Below the pieces are notes generated by a model. That model did no database searches, was not told where the DNA came from, and saw nothing but the letters and a program-made list of their open reading frames with translations. From assembly GCF_024460775.1 (NCBI RefSeq), contig NZ_JANFYZ010000007.1:1-64000 (forward strand): DNA of 64,000 nucleotides, in the 5' to 3' direction. The stretch is from Desulfovibrio desulfuricans. GTDB lineage: Bacteria; Desulfobacterota; Desulfovibrionia; Desulfovibrionales; Desulfovibrionaceae. The position numbers and the translations under genes are program-made. Positions 44,601 through 52,604 of the stretch are shown piece after piece (within the stretch, counting starts at the first letter, position 1; every line of letters starts with the position of its first letter).

Positions 44601-44951
44601 GGGGAGATTCGGTCCACGAAAAATCTTTCCGGCGGCGAGAGCTTCATCGTCAGCCTGTCCCTGGCGCTTGGGCTGTCCCATATGGCCAGCAAGAATGTCC
44701 GGGTGGATTCTCTGTTTCTGGATGAAGGCTTCGGCACCCTGGACGAGGAAGCCCTCGACACCGCCCTGGAAACCCTCGCGGGCTTGCAGCAGGACGGTAA
44801 ACTGATTGGCGTCATTTCGCACGTGCCCGCCTTGAAGGAGCGGATCAGCACGCAGATCCAGGTAACGCCTCAAACCGGTGGCAGAAGCCAGATAGCCGGG
44901 CCTGGATGCGGCAGGTTGGGGGCTACAGAGCTGGACGTAGAAGCAGGTTGA
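41676..44951 (+). CDS. sbcC: Exonuclease subunit SbcC (Rad50-like)
   Basis: 1091-aa SMC-family ATPase, the Rad50 partner of SbcD. The N-terminus is MRILQVRFKNLNSLVG, Walker A FAITGPTGAGKTTILDAI (about residue 36). Two long coiled coils flank the zinc hook PCPLCGATEHPF (about 537). The C-terminal lobe has NLSGGESFIVSLSLALGLS (about 984) and Walker B DSLFLDEGFGTLDEEAL. It starts 11 bases after sbcD and is followed within seven bases by another gene, continuing the BREX operon. Confidence 0.95.
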   Translation: MRILQVRFKNLNSLVGEWQIDLMHPAFASDGIFAITGPTGAGKTTILDAICLALYGRTPRLNKVTKSGNEIMSRQTGECFAEVTFETQTGRYRCHWSQHRARKKPDGELQAPKHEIANADSGEIFESKIRGVADQIESTTGMDFDRFTRSMLLAQGGFAAFLQAAPDDRAPILEQITGTEIYSQISIRAHERQREEREKLNLLQAETAGIVILEPEQEQEIGQALEAKLKDETDLAARAAEIGKAIAWLTTIDGLRKEVVNLADEASKLQGDIEAFKPDREKLGRALSAASLDGAYATLTATRKQQADDSVGLKAEEEALPGLESSAKEQAEVLKSAEQQTARAKEELKAAAPTLQKVRSLDQKLADQKKAVSEEDQGCKKAMAKIDADKKARLEEQDKRSKAHATLDLVDGYLKEHAQDEWLISGLAGIEEQIGGLLSKQNEIVQKDAAQEAANTTLEMATKSLDDCQKQSGIRKQKLEDALKQLQQSKDALSQLLGDRLLREYRTEKETLLREIAFLTKIAELEDHRAKLEDGKPCPLCGATEHPFAEGNVPVPDETEKKIDALTRLISKAEDQEVAIKKLEEAESLARKNLTEAEKLESAAANDKKAAEKALAEVKDGLVKLRADFAERRQAVTTKLQPLGIADISETDISSLIETLKARLKAWQAQVKKKADIEKQIADIDSEVKRLDAIIETQSTALAEKLERLETLKKELATGSDERNALYGDKNPDDEERRFNKAISDAEGSEKQVRERHNELQQQWNTAKAHVESLKKRIDIREPELRRLETEFSAALVPVGFSDEEQFLAARLSSERKAELAATAKDLDERQTDLKARQKDRETRLATEVARKLTDKSLEELEPQFKEQEETLKELRDIIAGLKHKLSENAAAKERIKEKQTAIEAQKKECRRWENLHELIGSADGKKYRNFAQGLTFEMMIGHANRQLQKMTDRYLLARDDAQPLELNVVDNYQAGEIRSTKNLSGGESFIVSLSLALGLSHMASKNVRVDSLFLDEGFGTLDEEALDTALETLAGLQQDGKLIGVISHVPALKERISTQIQVTPQTGGRSQIAGPGCGRLGATELDVEAG

Positions 44952-44958
44952 CTTGAAA

Positions 44959-46020
44959 ATGTCGGACGATCTCAAAACAGCAAAAACCGCCCTCGCCAAG
45001 CCTCATCACGACATGGAGGCTATCAACAAGCTGGCCAAGCCGTCCTATCTGAGTGTGATCGAGCAGATGGAGCGCACGCTGGAACCGATCCGTCGTCAGC
45101 AGTTGGAAATCAGTCGCGCCCTTGAACTGTCTGGAGCAGCGGCCCGGATACAGGAGATCGTCAGTGTCAATCAACACTGGCAGGATTTAATAAAACAGGC
45201 CACCGCGACAAGTCGTATTACCGAGAGTCTTTCGGCTGCGCATCAGTCATGGCTTGATACGATTAAACCTATCCGGCACGACTTCTCGCATCTTTCACAG
45301 CTTCAGGCATCCGCCAAACTGGTCCTGTGTGACACATCCCTGCGGCTTGTCGCCGTGGAACGGCTCATGGCTGGCATCAATTTTGAGGCGATAAGGGGTC
45401 GTTTCCAGATCGAGATGCCGGTCATCTCTGGACTGGAAAGTTCAATAGCCCATGTGGCAGCCTCGTATGGGAGTTTGGCCGAGTCACTGAGGGAGATCTC
45501 GGACATCACGCGCCTGCCAGCTTTCGTTTTGCCGGGGGCCACTCGTGAGATCTACACCACCAGCTTCGCGCTCGAGACCCTTCGCCCCTGGGATGAACGG
45601 GATGAGGAAGATGTAGAAACGAAAATTCAGCTTGTCGCCGAAGCCGAGATGGAAACATCGGGCTGCATCGCTCTTTTGCAGCAGGTCGATCCGGGGCTCG
45701 CTCGGCCCTACATCGGCGCTCGGGATGCCATGTATGGTAACAATCCCGACCGGGCAAGGCACATTCTGAGCTCGCTCAGGGAGCTATGGAACCATCTGCT
45801 CAGGCGACTGGCACCCGATGGTCTCGTCGCCGCGTGGATTCCGGGCGTGTCCAACCAAAAGGACCTGCTACATGACGGCAAGCCTATCTGCACGCTTTTG
45901 AAACCGGCTCCGAAGCTCGTGCCGGAATCGGCAGATGGATCGACTTTTACAATCGGCTCCGGCCTCACAGTAGCTTGGGAGGCTTGCCTCCGGACACTTA
46001 CTACGAACAAGGGCTTGTAA
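44959..46020 (+). CDS. Uncharacterised protein with HEPN-like Rx4H motif
   Basis: 353-aa protein, last gene of the extended BREX operon. The N-terminal about 120 residues are helical with regularly spaced Gln/Arg/Ser, suggesting a coiled coil. The C-terminal part (GARDAMYGNNPDRARHILSS then LRELWNHLLRRLAPD) contains R274-E-L-W-N-H279, the Rx4H spacing of HEPN ribonucleases, in an all-helical context. It resembles predicted nuclease domains found beside prokaryotic Argonaute-like genes, from memory only. The ATG at 44959 is chosen over a TTG two codons earlier. A role as operon-encoded RNase effector is inferred. Confidence 0.7.
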   Translation: MSDDLKTAKTALAKPHHDMEAINKLAKPSYLSVIEQMERTLEPIRRQQLEISRALELSGAAARIQEIVSVNQHWQDLIKQATATSRITESLSAAHQSWLDTIKPIRHDFSHLSQLQASAKLVLCDTSLRLVAVERLMAGINFEAIRGRFQIEMPVISGLESSIAHVAASYGSLAESLREISDITRLPAFVLPGATREIYTTSFALETLRPWDERDEEDVETKIQLVAEAEMETSGCIALLQQVDPGLARPYIGARDAMYGNNPDRARHILSSLRELWNHLLRRLAPDGLVAAWIPGVSNQKDLLHDGKPICTLLKPAPKLVPESADGSTFTIGSGLTVAWEACLRTLTTNKGL

Positions 46021-46252
46021 AGGCAGCCTGATAAGGGAAAAACAAGCTAACGAATCGCTGTCTGCTGTCCGAACAATGGGACCGCCTCTATACTCTACTT
46101 TAAACCCGTCAATCTTGACATATGAATCTAAGAACGAAACGCAGAAGATAGACCTACGAAAGCACCCCCAGGTAGCTAAAATTGTTATTCATCCAAGTTT
46201 AAGAATATATTACTCTTACAAGAACACCAGAGTAATGCTTCAAATCAACCTG

Positions 46253-46287
46253 AAAGCCCTGTTCGGCCACAAGCCGAACAGGGCTTT
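46253..46287 (+). terminator. Terminator of the extended BREX operon
   Basis: 15-bp perfect stem AAAGCCCTGTTCGGC / GCCGAACAGGGCTTT with CACAA loop, followed by ATCCTTTTG. It lies between the HEPN-like gene and the ERF gene. Confidence 0.8.
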
Positions 46288-46317
46288 ATCCTTTTGCTAT
46301 CTAAGGAGGATATTCAC

Positions 46318-47019
46318 ATGAACCAATACCAATCAGAAAGCATCACAGAAATCGCTAAGGCCCTGCTCAACGTGCAGCGAACGGTACAACCTATTGCTAA
46401 GGACGCTGAAAATCCCTTCACCAAAAGCTGGTACGCCAGCCTCAACAGTGTCATGGACGCCTGCCGTAATGCTCTCATTGAAAATGGTATCTGGCTGTGC
46501 CAGTACCCAGTGCCTGTGGAGCAGCCTAACTCATTAGGGCTGGTTACCAAGCTGACACATGCAGAGTCTGGTCAGTGGCAAAGCTCTCTTGCGGTAGTTC
46601 CTTTACCCAAGGCCGACCCGCAGGGCATGGGATCGGCAATGACATACGCTCGTCGATACGCTCTCACCGCCATGCTGGGCATGGTAACTGAAGATGACGA
46701 TGGCGAAGGGGCTAAAAATGGCAAAAAATCGCCTACACGGCCAAAATTGCCCGTAATTACCCCTGAATCACAAAAAGCGCGTCATCGCGACCCATCCACA
46801 GCAAACAACATTTCAAACACCTCAAATCGCCCCTCAGCAAGCCTTGAAAATCTCCCGCCACTGGAAGGCGTCACCTACCAACAAGTTACCGCTCAAGATG
46901 GGCGTCCCTGCATCATTGCCACCGGCAACACGCAGGCCAAAAAGGAATTACTGACTGGTTCGGGCTTCCGTTGGAACCCGCAGAGAAAATTGTGGTGGAA
47001 GTATGTTGATGCCGCATAG
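46318..47019 (+). CDS. ERF-family single-strand annealing protein
   Basis: 233-aa recombinase of the ERF superfamily. Typical segments are ITEIAKALLNVQRTVQPIAKD, NPFTKSWYASLNSVMDACR, PLPKADPQGMGSAMTYARRY and ALTAMLGMVTEDDDG. It is followed by a variable linker and a C-terminal domain of about 60 residues ending RWNPQRKLWWKYV. ERF proteins anneal complementary single strands in phages and mobile elements. The ATG at 46318 has AAGGAGG nine bases upstream. A Cas4-like nuclease gene follows, forming a plausible recombination pair. Confidence 0.9.
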   Translation: MNQYQSESITEIAKALLNVQRTVQPIAKDAENPFTKSWYASLNSVMDACRNALIENGIWLCQYPVPVEQPNSLGLVTKLTHAESGQWQSSLAVVPLPKADPQGMGSAMTYARRYALTAMLGMVTEDDDGEGAKNGKKSPTRPKLPVITPESQKARHRDPSTANNISNTSNRPSASLENLPPLEGVTYQQVTAQDGRPCIIATGNTQAKKELLTGSGFRWNPQRKLWWKYVDAA

Positions 47020-47039
47020 CAAAAATAAAAGTACCGAGT

Positions 47040-47068
47040 GAGAGGGCTGCCTGATGGCGGCCCTCTCG
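47040..47068 (+). terminator. Hairpin between ERF and nuclease genes
   Basis: Stem GAGAGGGCTGCC / GGCGGCCCTCTC with one mismatch and TGAT loop, followed by GCTTTT. Terminator-like but followed by the next gene within 20 bases. Confidence 0.65.
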
Positions 47069-47087
47069 CTTTTATGGAGACTAACCC

Positions 47088-48251
47088 ATGGAACAGATAG
47101 ACCGCACGGAAGGATTGAAGGCGCTAATCAGACAGGGCCTGCAAGCCATCGCCCACAAAGACACACTGGCCCTGCTGGGCGACCGTTCCAGCTATGTGGG
47201 AATGAGCGATATTGGCCAGCACTGGGAATGCCCACGGGCGGCGGTGGCCAGAAAGGTGCTGCCCACCACAAACAGCCTGGAACGCCTGCTTACGTTGCAA
47301 CGCGGGCACTGGTTCGAATCTGGGGTTGGGCAAGCTCTCGAATCACTGGGCCTCCATGTACTGCCCCAGCTTGAGATCACCTGGCAACATCAGGGAGTGC
47401 CAATCAAAGCCCACCTTGATTTTGTGCTGGTCTGGGGTGCGTCCGTTAATGCCATACGGATTCTGGAAGTGAAAAGCACCGACAAGCTGCCCGACATACC
47501 GCACGATTCCCATCTGCTGCAACTGCACGGGCAAATCGGCCTTTTGGTAAAAGCATGGAACAAGCCCGTCTTCAGCCACCGTGCTGAGGACGGTACGCTT
47601 CTACATGAGAAGATGACCTTCCCTCAACTTTGCCGTGCCCAGCTTGGTCTTGAGATGCCTTTAACTGCTGCCAAGACAAGCATAGAAGCATGGTTGCTGT
47701 GCCTTTCCATGAAAGAGGTTAAAGCATTCGGCCCCTATGGCTTCAATCAGGCCATGCTGGATACTGCCCTTGATCATGCGGCGCAGCTCTGGGGAGAACT
47801 TACAGATTTCCGCGCCGGACACATAACCCTGGCACAGGTTGATTGCGCTCAGGGCTTTTACCCGTTGTGCTCGTACTGCGAACACAACGGTGACTGCCCC
47901 AAATTCCCGCAAGGCGTGCAAATGCCCCAGTGGGGGCCCGCACTGGAAAAGCTGGCTGCCCTTAAGGAGCAGCGCACGGCCTTAGATAATGAAATCAAAG
48001 AAATGGAGACGGTGCTTAAGCTGGTTCACCGGCAGTCTGGCACACGAGATTGGGTAGACACGGGAAACTATCGATTCCGCATGTCAGTGGTAGCTGGTCG
48101 AACCACGTTAGATAAGGATGTTCTGCGTGAGAAATTGACCGAGATTCTTAACGCTGAGTACATGGGCGGCATCGACGTGGACACCTTGCTGGCCCGTTGC
48201 GAGCGCACAGGCTCACCTTTCGAAAAATTGAGCATTTCGCCCATAAACTGA
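47088..48251 (+). CDS. Cas4/RecB-like PD-(D/E)XK nuclease with cysteine cluster
   Basis: 387-aa protein. Nuclease motifs: IKAHLDFVLVWG (Asp about 107), then RILEVKSTDKL (E-x-K about 124-126) and QLHGQIGLLVKAW (QhxxY-like region). Cysteines at about 46 (HWECPRAAV) and in PLCSYCEHNGDCPKFP (about 264-274) suggest an iron-sulfur cluster as in Cas4/AddB/RecB-like exonucleases. A 5'-end-processing exonuclease partner for the ERF annealing protein is inferred. The start has GGAG eight bases upstream. Confidence 0.82.
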   Translation: MEQIDRTEGLKALIRQGLQAIAHKDTLALLGDRSSYVGMSDIGQHWECPRAAVARKVLPTTNSLERLLTLQRGHWFESGVGQALESLGLHVLPQLEITWQHQGVPIKAHLDFVLVWGASVNAIRILEVKSTDKLPDIPHDSHLLQLHGQIGLLVKAWNKPVFSHRAEDGTLLHEKMTFPQLCRAQLGLEMPLTAAKTSIEAWLLCLSMKEVKAFGPYGFNQAMLDTALDHAAQLWGELTDFRAGHITLAQVDCAQGFYPLCSYCEHNGDCPKFPQGVQMPQWGPALEKLAALKEQRTALDNEIKEMETVLKLVHRQSGTRDWVDTGNYRFRMSVVAGRTTLDKDVLREKLTEILNAEYMGGIDVDTLLARCERTGSPFEKLSISPIN

Positions 48252-48301
48252 AAAATGGGGTGCTCATGACCATCCCCTCACTTTTATCACGAACCCCAGA
48301 A

Positions 48302-48330
48302 CCGCCCCGCCCTGGGGCAGTTTTTGTTTT
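48302..48330 (+). terminator. Hairpin and T-run before the MoxR-type gene
   Basis: GC-rich stem CCGCCCC / GGGGCAG (one mismatch) with T-run TTTTTGTTTT, directly in front of AAGGAG of the next gene. Confidence 0.6.
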
Positions 48331-48342
48331 AAGGAGCTATGC

Positions 48343-49671
48343 ATGAATAGTATCGACGACCTTAGTAACCTGCAGCCCACCGATCTTGATGCAGGACATG
48401 TGTTCAGTGGTAAGCCCTCTGGCACCACGGTCAGGGGCTACGCCTTCCCATCGGCCTACACCCCAGCCATTGATCACGACTATATCTTCCATGAATCCAG
48501 CCGCGATGTTGTGGTTTGGTTTCTCAATGCGCAGGAACCGTTGTACATTTTCGGTCCTACAGGCTGCGGCAAAACGACATGCATCAAGCAACTGGCAGCC
48601 CGCCTAAAATATCCAGTCTTTGAGGTCACCGGACATGGGCGGCTGGAGTTTGCCGACCTGGTTGGTCATTTGACGGTCAAAAACGGCAACATGACCTTTG
48701 AATACGGCCCGCTTGCGCTTGCCATGCGCTACGGAGCACTTCTGCTGCTGAATGAGATCGACCTGACATCCCCTGAAATTGCAGCAGGCTTGAACAGTGT
48801 GCTGGACGGATCCCCCCTGTGCATAGCTGAAAACGGCGGCGAACTGATTGTGCCACACCCCATGTTCCGCCTGGTTGCCACGGCCAATACCAATGGCGGT
48901 GGTGATGACACCGGCCTCTACCAGGGAACCCAGCGGCAGAACCTTGCCTGGCTGGACCGCTTCACCATCTGCGAAGTGGGCTACCCATCTGCCGATGTGG
49001 AAAAAAGCTTACTTGCCCGGCGCTTCCCATCGCTGCCCGAATCGTTGTGCGCCACTATGGTGGACTACGCCAATGAGGTCCGCAAGCTGTTCATGGGTGA
49101 GTCTTCCACCAGCAATCTGACCAACGCCATTGAAGTTACATTCTCCACTCGCAGTTTGCTGCGATGGGGTGATCTGACCGTTCGCTTTCAGCCTCTGGCC
49201 CATCAGGGCGTACAGCCCGTCACCTATGCCCTCGACCGGGCGCTGGGGTTCCGAGCCAGCCGTGAAACCCGCGCCATGTTGCACGAGCTGGCTCAGCGCA
49301 TGTTCCCGCAGCAGATGGAAGATGAAACCCCTAAAACAGAAACGTCTGAAGCGGAAATCCTGCACGGCGACCAAGCCCTACGCTTCATGCGCGACCATCT
49401 ACACCACACACCTACGGTGGCCAAGCCCCTCGTTCATCTTCAGGTAATTCACAACCTTTCTGGCAAAAAGCAGGACGGCAAGTTCTGGATCGGCGAGGCT
49501 AGCCCTGTGGGCCTCACGCTAAAGTGGGGCAAGCCGGACACCGTTGGCCAGCAGCACTTTATTCCCGCCGAAAACTGTGAGGGCAACAATTCCGTGATGG
49601 AGCTTGAAGCACGCGCAGAAAAGAAAATCAAAGAAGGCTACTCCCTCAATACAACAAAAAGCTCGTTCTAG
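48343..49671 (+). CDS. MoxR/CbbQ/CobS-type AAA+ ATPase with WGR-like C-terminus
   Basis: 442-aa protein. Walker A is FGPTGCGKTTCIKQLAA (about residue 70). The Walker B region reads LLLLNEIDLTSPEI, with Asn where many relatives have Asp. An ATANTNGGGDDTG sensor-1 loop follows. The C-terminal about 75 residues (FWIGEASPVGLTLKWG, then GQQHFIPAENCEG and ARAEKKIKEGY) look like a WGR domain. ATPases of this class act as chaperones for VWA partners (for example CobS with CobT, NorQ with NorD), and a VWA gene lies two genes downstream. Target unknown. Confidence 0.88.
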   Translation: MNSIDDLSNLQPTDLDAGHVFSGKPSGTTVRGYAFPSAYTPAIDHDYIFHESSRDVVVWFLNAQEPLYIFGPTGCGKTTCIKQLAARLKYPVFEVTGHGRLEFADLVGHLTVKNGNMTFEYGPLALAMRYGALLLLNEIDLTSPEIAAGLNSVLDGSPLCIAENGGELIVPHPMFRLVATANTNGGGDDTGLYQGTQRQNLAWLDRFTICEVGYPSADVEKSLLARRFPSLPESLCATMVDYANEVRKLFMGESSTSNLTNAIEVTFSTRSLLRWGDLTVRFQPLAHQGVQPVTYALDRALGFRASRETRAMLHELAQRMFPQQMEDETPKTETSEAEILHGDQALRFMRDHLHHTPTVAKPLVHLQVIHNLSGKKQDGKFWIGEASPVGLTLKWGKPDTVGQQHFIPAENCEGNNSVMELEARAEKKIKEGYSLNTTKSSF

Positions 49672-49680
49672 GAGGCTACT

Positions 49681-50718
49681 ATGACACAACTTGTTTCTGA
49701 CATTCGTATTTTGGACAACTTGCTGGCCCTCAACCTCAACGTCAGCCTGTGGTCTGCCCGTCGTAAAATGAGTCAGGAAGATCTGGGCGGCGCAGAGCTG
49801 CCACCTGAAGATTTGGCATCGCTGGGTTCCAAGCGCATTGCCGACCCGGAGAACCTCAAAGTGTTTGGCACGCTCAAGGCCCGTGCCTTCAACTACCTCG
49901 ACCGGCATGGGGTGCGTTTCATGTCCGGCTGGGCCATCCCCGAAGAAAAGGCCGGCGAAATTGTGCAGGAGCTGCTTAACATCCGCACCGAATTCCAGAA
50001 AGAAAAGGAAGCGTTTCTGGCTGACTATGATCAAAATGTGCAGGCATGGATTGAGAAGCACCATCAGTGGGGCGAAATTATTCGCAACTCCCTTGTGGAG
50101 CCTGACTATGTACGAGCCCGCATGGATTTTCGCTGGCAGTTGTATAAGGTGGCTCCGCTTGAGCAGCACACAGACAACACCGCAGTGTTGGAAGCCGGTC
50201 TGGCGGAAGAGGTGCAGGGCCTCGGCGGCACCCTGTTTGATGAAGTGGCCAAGTCGGCTGATGATATCTGGCGCAGGGTTTACCACGGCAAGACGGAGGT
50301 AACCCACAAGGCGCTTTCGCCGTTGCGTACCCTGCATACCAAGCTTACGGGCTTGTCATTTGTAGAGCCACATGTGGCCCCGGTAGCTGACATCGTGCGG
50401 GCTGCACTGTTGCGCATGCCCAAGAAGGGCAACATCACCGGCACAGATCTGCTGCTGTTGCAGGGCCTGGTTTGCCTGCTCAAAGACAGTATGGCCCTTG
50501 TGGGCCACGCTCAAAAAGTTATTGAGGGCTACGGCCCGGCCTTTGTGCTGGATGCCCTGTTGGCTGGTCCGGACGTTATCCACGAGTCGGGCGGCCTTAC
50601 TGGACAGATGGATGGCACAATGGATGGGAATATGGACGATGAGCCCATCCTGCCAGAGATTCCCGTGGCAGATAGCGCTTTGCCGCATCCTGCCATACCC
50701 AGCCTGGGTCTGTGGTGA
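49681..50718 (+). CDS. DUF3150-family protein
   Basis: 345-aa protein of the DUF3150 type by pattern: LNVSLWSARRKMSQEDLGGAEL at the N-terminus, DPENLKVFGTLKARAFNYLD, and a helical middle. It is typically encoded between a MoxR-like ATPase and a VWA protein, exactly as here; no enzyme activity is known to me. AGGAGG overlaps the previous stop codon, so translation is likely coupled. It ends four bases before the VWA gene's ATG. Confidence 0.8.
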   Translation: MTQLVSDIRILDNLLALNLNVSLWSARRKMSQEDLGGAELPPEDLASLGSKRIADPENLKVFGTLKARAFNYLDRHGVRFMSGWAIPEEKAGEIVQELLNIRTEFQKEKEAFLADYDQNVQAWIEKHHQWGEIIRNSLVEPDYVRARMDFRWQLYKVAPLEQHTDNTAVLEAGLAEEVQGLGGTLFDEVAKSADDIWRRVYHGKTEVTHKALSPLRTLHTKLTGLSFVEPHVAPVADIVRAALLRMPKKGNITGTDLLLLQGLVCLLKDSMALVGHAQKVIEGYGPAFVLDALLAGPDVIHESGGLTGQMDGTMDGNMDDEPILPEIPVADSALPHPAIPSLGLW

Positions 50719-50722
50719 CGCC

Positions 50723-52354
50723 ATGGTACGCACAAAAGACGTTCTCAACTGCCTGCCCCTGCTGGCGTCCATCCTTGGCGACCGCTATGGTGTGCAGGTA
50801 TGTATTGGCGGCAAGGAAGCCTGCACCAACGGTAAAGTTATCCATCTGCCATCGTTGCCCATTGATTGTGAGCCGGAATTATTGGCTCTGGCGAGGTCGT
50901 TTGTGGATCATGAATCCGGCCATATTCGACACACTGATTTTAGCGTGCTGAAAGCTGAAAACCTTGATCCTGTGACCTTCAACCTCTTCAATTGCCTTGA
51001 GGACTGGCGCGTTGAAAAAATGCTGTCAGGCATTTTCCCCGGCTGCCGGAGGAACCTGAACTGGTTGATACGACGATTCTTTGTAGAGCAAGCACAGCCA
51101 AGGGCCGGGGACGATTCCCCGGCCCTTGCTGTTTTGGACTATGTGCTGTTGACGGTGCGGGCCTGGGATGTGGAAGAAGTAAACTCGGCACGCCAAAACG
51201 CTGCGATCATTATGGAGCAGCACTTCCCCGGATTGAAAGAGGCTTTGGATGCCATTTTGGTTAAGGTTTACATCCATTGCCCGGATACAAAGGCAGCGGT
51301 TGAATACGCGAGGCAGATCGCCCAGTGCATCCGGCAGTGGGAACCGCCTCAGCCAATGGCAACCAACAAGTATACGGAAAAAAACGATCAAGGCGACATG
51401 CCACAGCCGACAAGGGAGACCAATGATTCTACTTCACAAATAGACCAACAATCTTGGCCTGTTCAACCGTCGAGTGCTTTGAGTGATTTACCGCTCAAAG
51501 CTCTTTTTCATGCGGAGGCGCAGGATCTACCCCAGCAACTCGGCGAAATCTTGGCGATTGAACTTACCAATAATAGTGTCGAAGCTGCCGGTGACGCTCT
51601 TAACGTCGCGGTAGAAGGCACACGACCAGCAACACCCTTGCCAGCTAATCAGAAGCTGCAAGCGTTACAGGCCAGCATTGCGCTGCGTATACGCCTTCAG
51701 GGCTTTCTGCAGGCGCAAACGCAAAGGCGATGCAGTATTGGGCGCAAGGGCACACTGCACGCCAATTCGCTACATCGCCTGCAGACTGGCAATGCTCGTG
51801 TTTTCCAAAAAGAATCTGAGCAGCAAGGGCTAAACACTGCTGTCCATATCCTGCTGGACGTAAGCGGCAGCATGGCTGGTGCACCGATTAACCTTGCCAA
51901 GCGGGCCTGCTTTGCAGTGGCAACTGCGATGAGCCATCTCCGTGGGGTGAACCCAGCGGTAACTGCCTTTCCCGCAGTCACGGCAACCAATTCCATATTC
52001 CCCATTATGCGGCACGGACAGATGGTGCCAGACCTATTCGACATTCGGGCTTCTGGCGGAACCCCCTTGGCTGGGGCCTTGTGGTGGGTTTTGCAAACCA
52101 TGCTGCCCCTCAAAGAACAGCGCAGGATGATCCTGATTATCACTGACGGCATGCCGGACAACCCGCTTGCTGCAAACAATGCCATAGGGGTGGCGCAAAA
52201 ACTTGGTTTTGAAGTTTACGGCCTGGGCATACGGGATGAGCACATCACGTACCTGCTGCCACACAACAGCAGAGTGGTCAACGATTTGCCCGATCTGGTG
52301 CCTGCCATGTTTGCCCTGCTGCAGGTAGCCTTGCTCAAAGGTGGTGCAATATGA
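50723..52354 (+). CDS. VWA-domain protein with HExxH motif (CobT-like)
   Basis: 543-aa protein. The N-terminal part contains FVDHESGHIRHTDF, an HExxH zinc-metalloprotease-like motif, followed by FNCLEDWRVEKML (possible third ligand Glu). The C-terminal part is a von Willebrand A domain with intact MIDAS: ILLDVSGSMAG (DxSxS), the Thr in SGGTPLAGAL, and LIITDGMPDNP. A hydrophilic linker of about 100 residues separates them. The ATG at 50723 starts four bases after the DUF3150 stop; the open frame further upstream is within DUF3150 and unsupported. It is probably the partner of the MoxR-type ATPase. Confidence 0.85.
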   Translation: MVRTKDVLNCLPLLASILGDRYGVQVCIGGKEACTNGKVIHLPSLPIDCEPELLALARSFVDHESGHIRHTDFSVLKAENLDPVTFNLFNCLEDWRVEKMLSGIFPGCRRNLNWLIRRFFVEQAQPRAGDDSPALAVLDYVLLTVRAWDVEEVNSARQNAAIIMEQHFPGLKEALDAILVKVYIHCPDTKAAVEYARQIAQCIRQWEPPQPMATNKYTEKNDQGDMPQPTRETNDSTSQIDQQSWPVQPSSALSDLPLKALFHAEAQDLPQQLGEILAIELTNNSVEAAGDALNVAVEGTRPATPLPANQKLQALQASIALRIRLQGFLQAQTQRRCSIGRKGTLHANSLHRLQTGNARVFQKESEQQGLNTAVHILLDVSGSMAGAPINLAKRACFAVATAMSHLRGVNPAVTAFPAVTATNSIFPIMRHGQMVPDLFDIRASGGTPLAGALWWVLQTMLPLKEQRRMILIITDGMPDNPLAANNAIGVAQKLGFEVYGLGIRDEHITYLLPHNSRVVNDLPDLVPAMFALLQVALLKGGAI

Positions 52355-52443
52355 TGGTCCCTATCGATTTCAGACCTTGGTACCGAACGGGGGTATTCCG
52401 TTTCTTTACGCTTAACAAAAAGCGGCGTATCCCGCGCTGCTAA
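52351..52443 (+). CDS. Tiny basic protein (30 aa)
   Basis: Starts at an ATG overlapping the VWA stop (ATGA) with AAAGGTGG a few bases upstream; encodes MMVPIDFRPWYRTGV... ending in the basic KKRRIPRC tail. The overlap and Shine-Dalgarno support translation; no family known. Confidence 0.5.
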   Translation: MMVPIDFRPWYRTGVFRFFTLNKKRRIPRC

Positions 52444-52459
52444 AAATGAAGGAGGGCAT

Positions 52460-52531
52460 ATGAACCCACTGGCTTGGATACCAGTAGCCATCGCCGTATT
52501 GCAGGTCATCAAAGACAACTGGGACGACTAG
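52460..52531 (+). CDS. Tiny hydrophobic peptide (23 aa)
   Basis: A strong AAGGAGGG precedes the ATG at good spacing. The product has one hydrophobic stretch (PLAWIPVAIAVLQVI) and an acidic end, suggesting a small membrane peptide. No family known. Confidence 0.5.
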   Translation: MNPLAWIPVAIAVLQVIKDNWDD

Positions 52532-52550
52532 CCCACAAGGCTGGCATGCG

Positions 52551-52573
52551 GAGGGCGGGAATTCCCCGCCTTC
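52551..52573 (+). terminator. Hairpin between tiny ORFs
   Basis: Nine-bp stem GAGGGCGGG / CCCGCCTTC (one G-T pair) with a five-base loop; followed by TGTCATTTCG, weak as a terminator. Confidence 0.55.
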
Positions 52574-52604
52574 TGTCATTTCGTATGAACAAAAGGAGTA
52601 AAAT

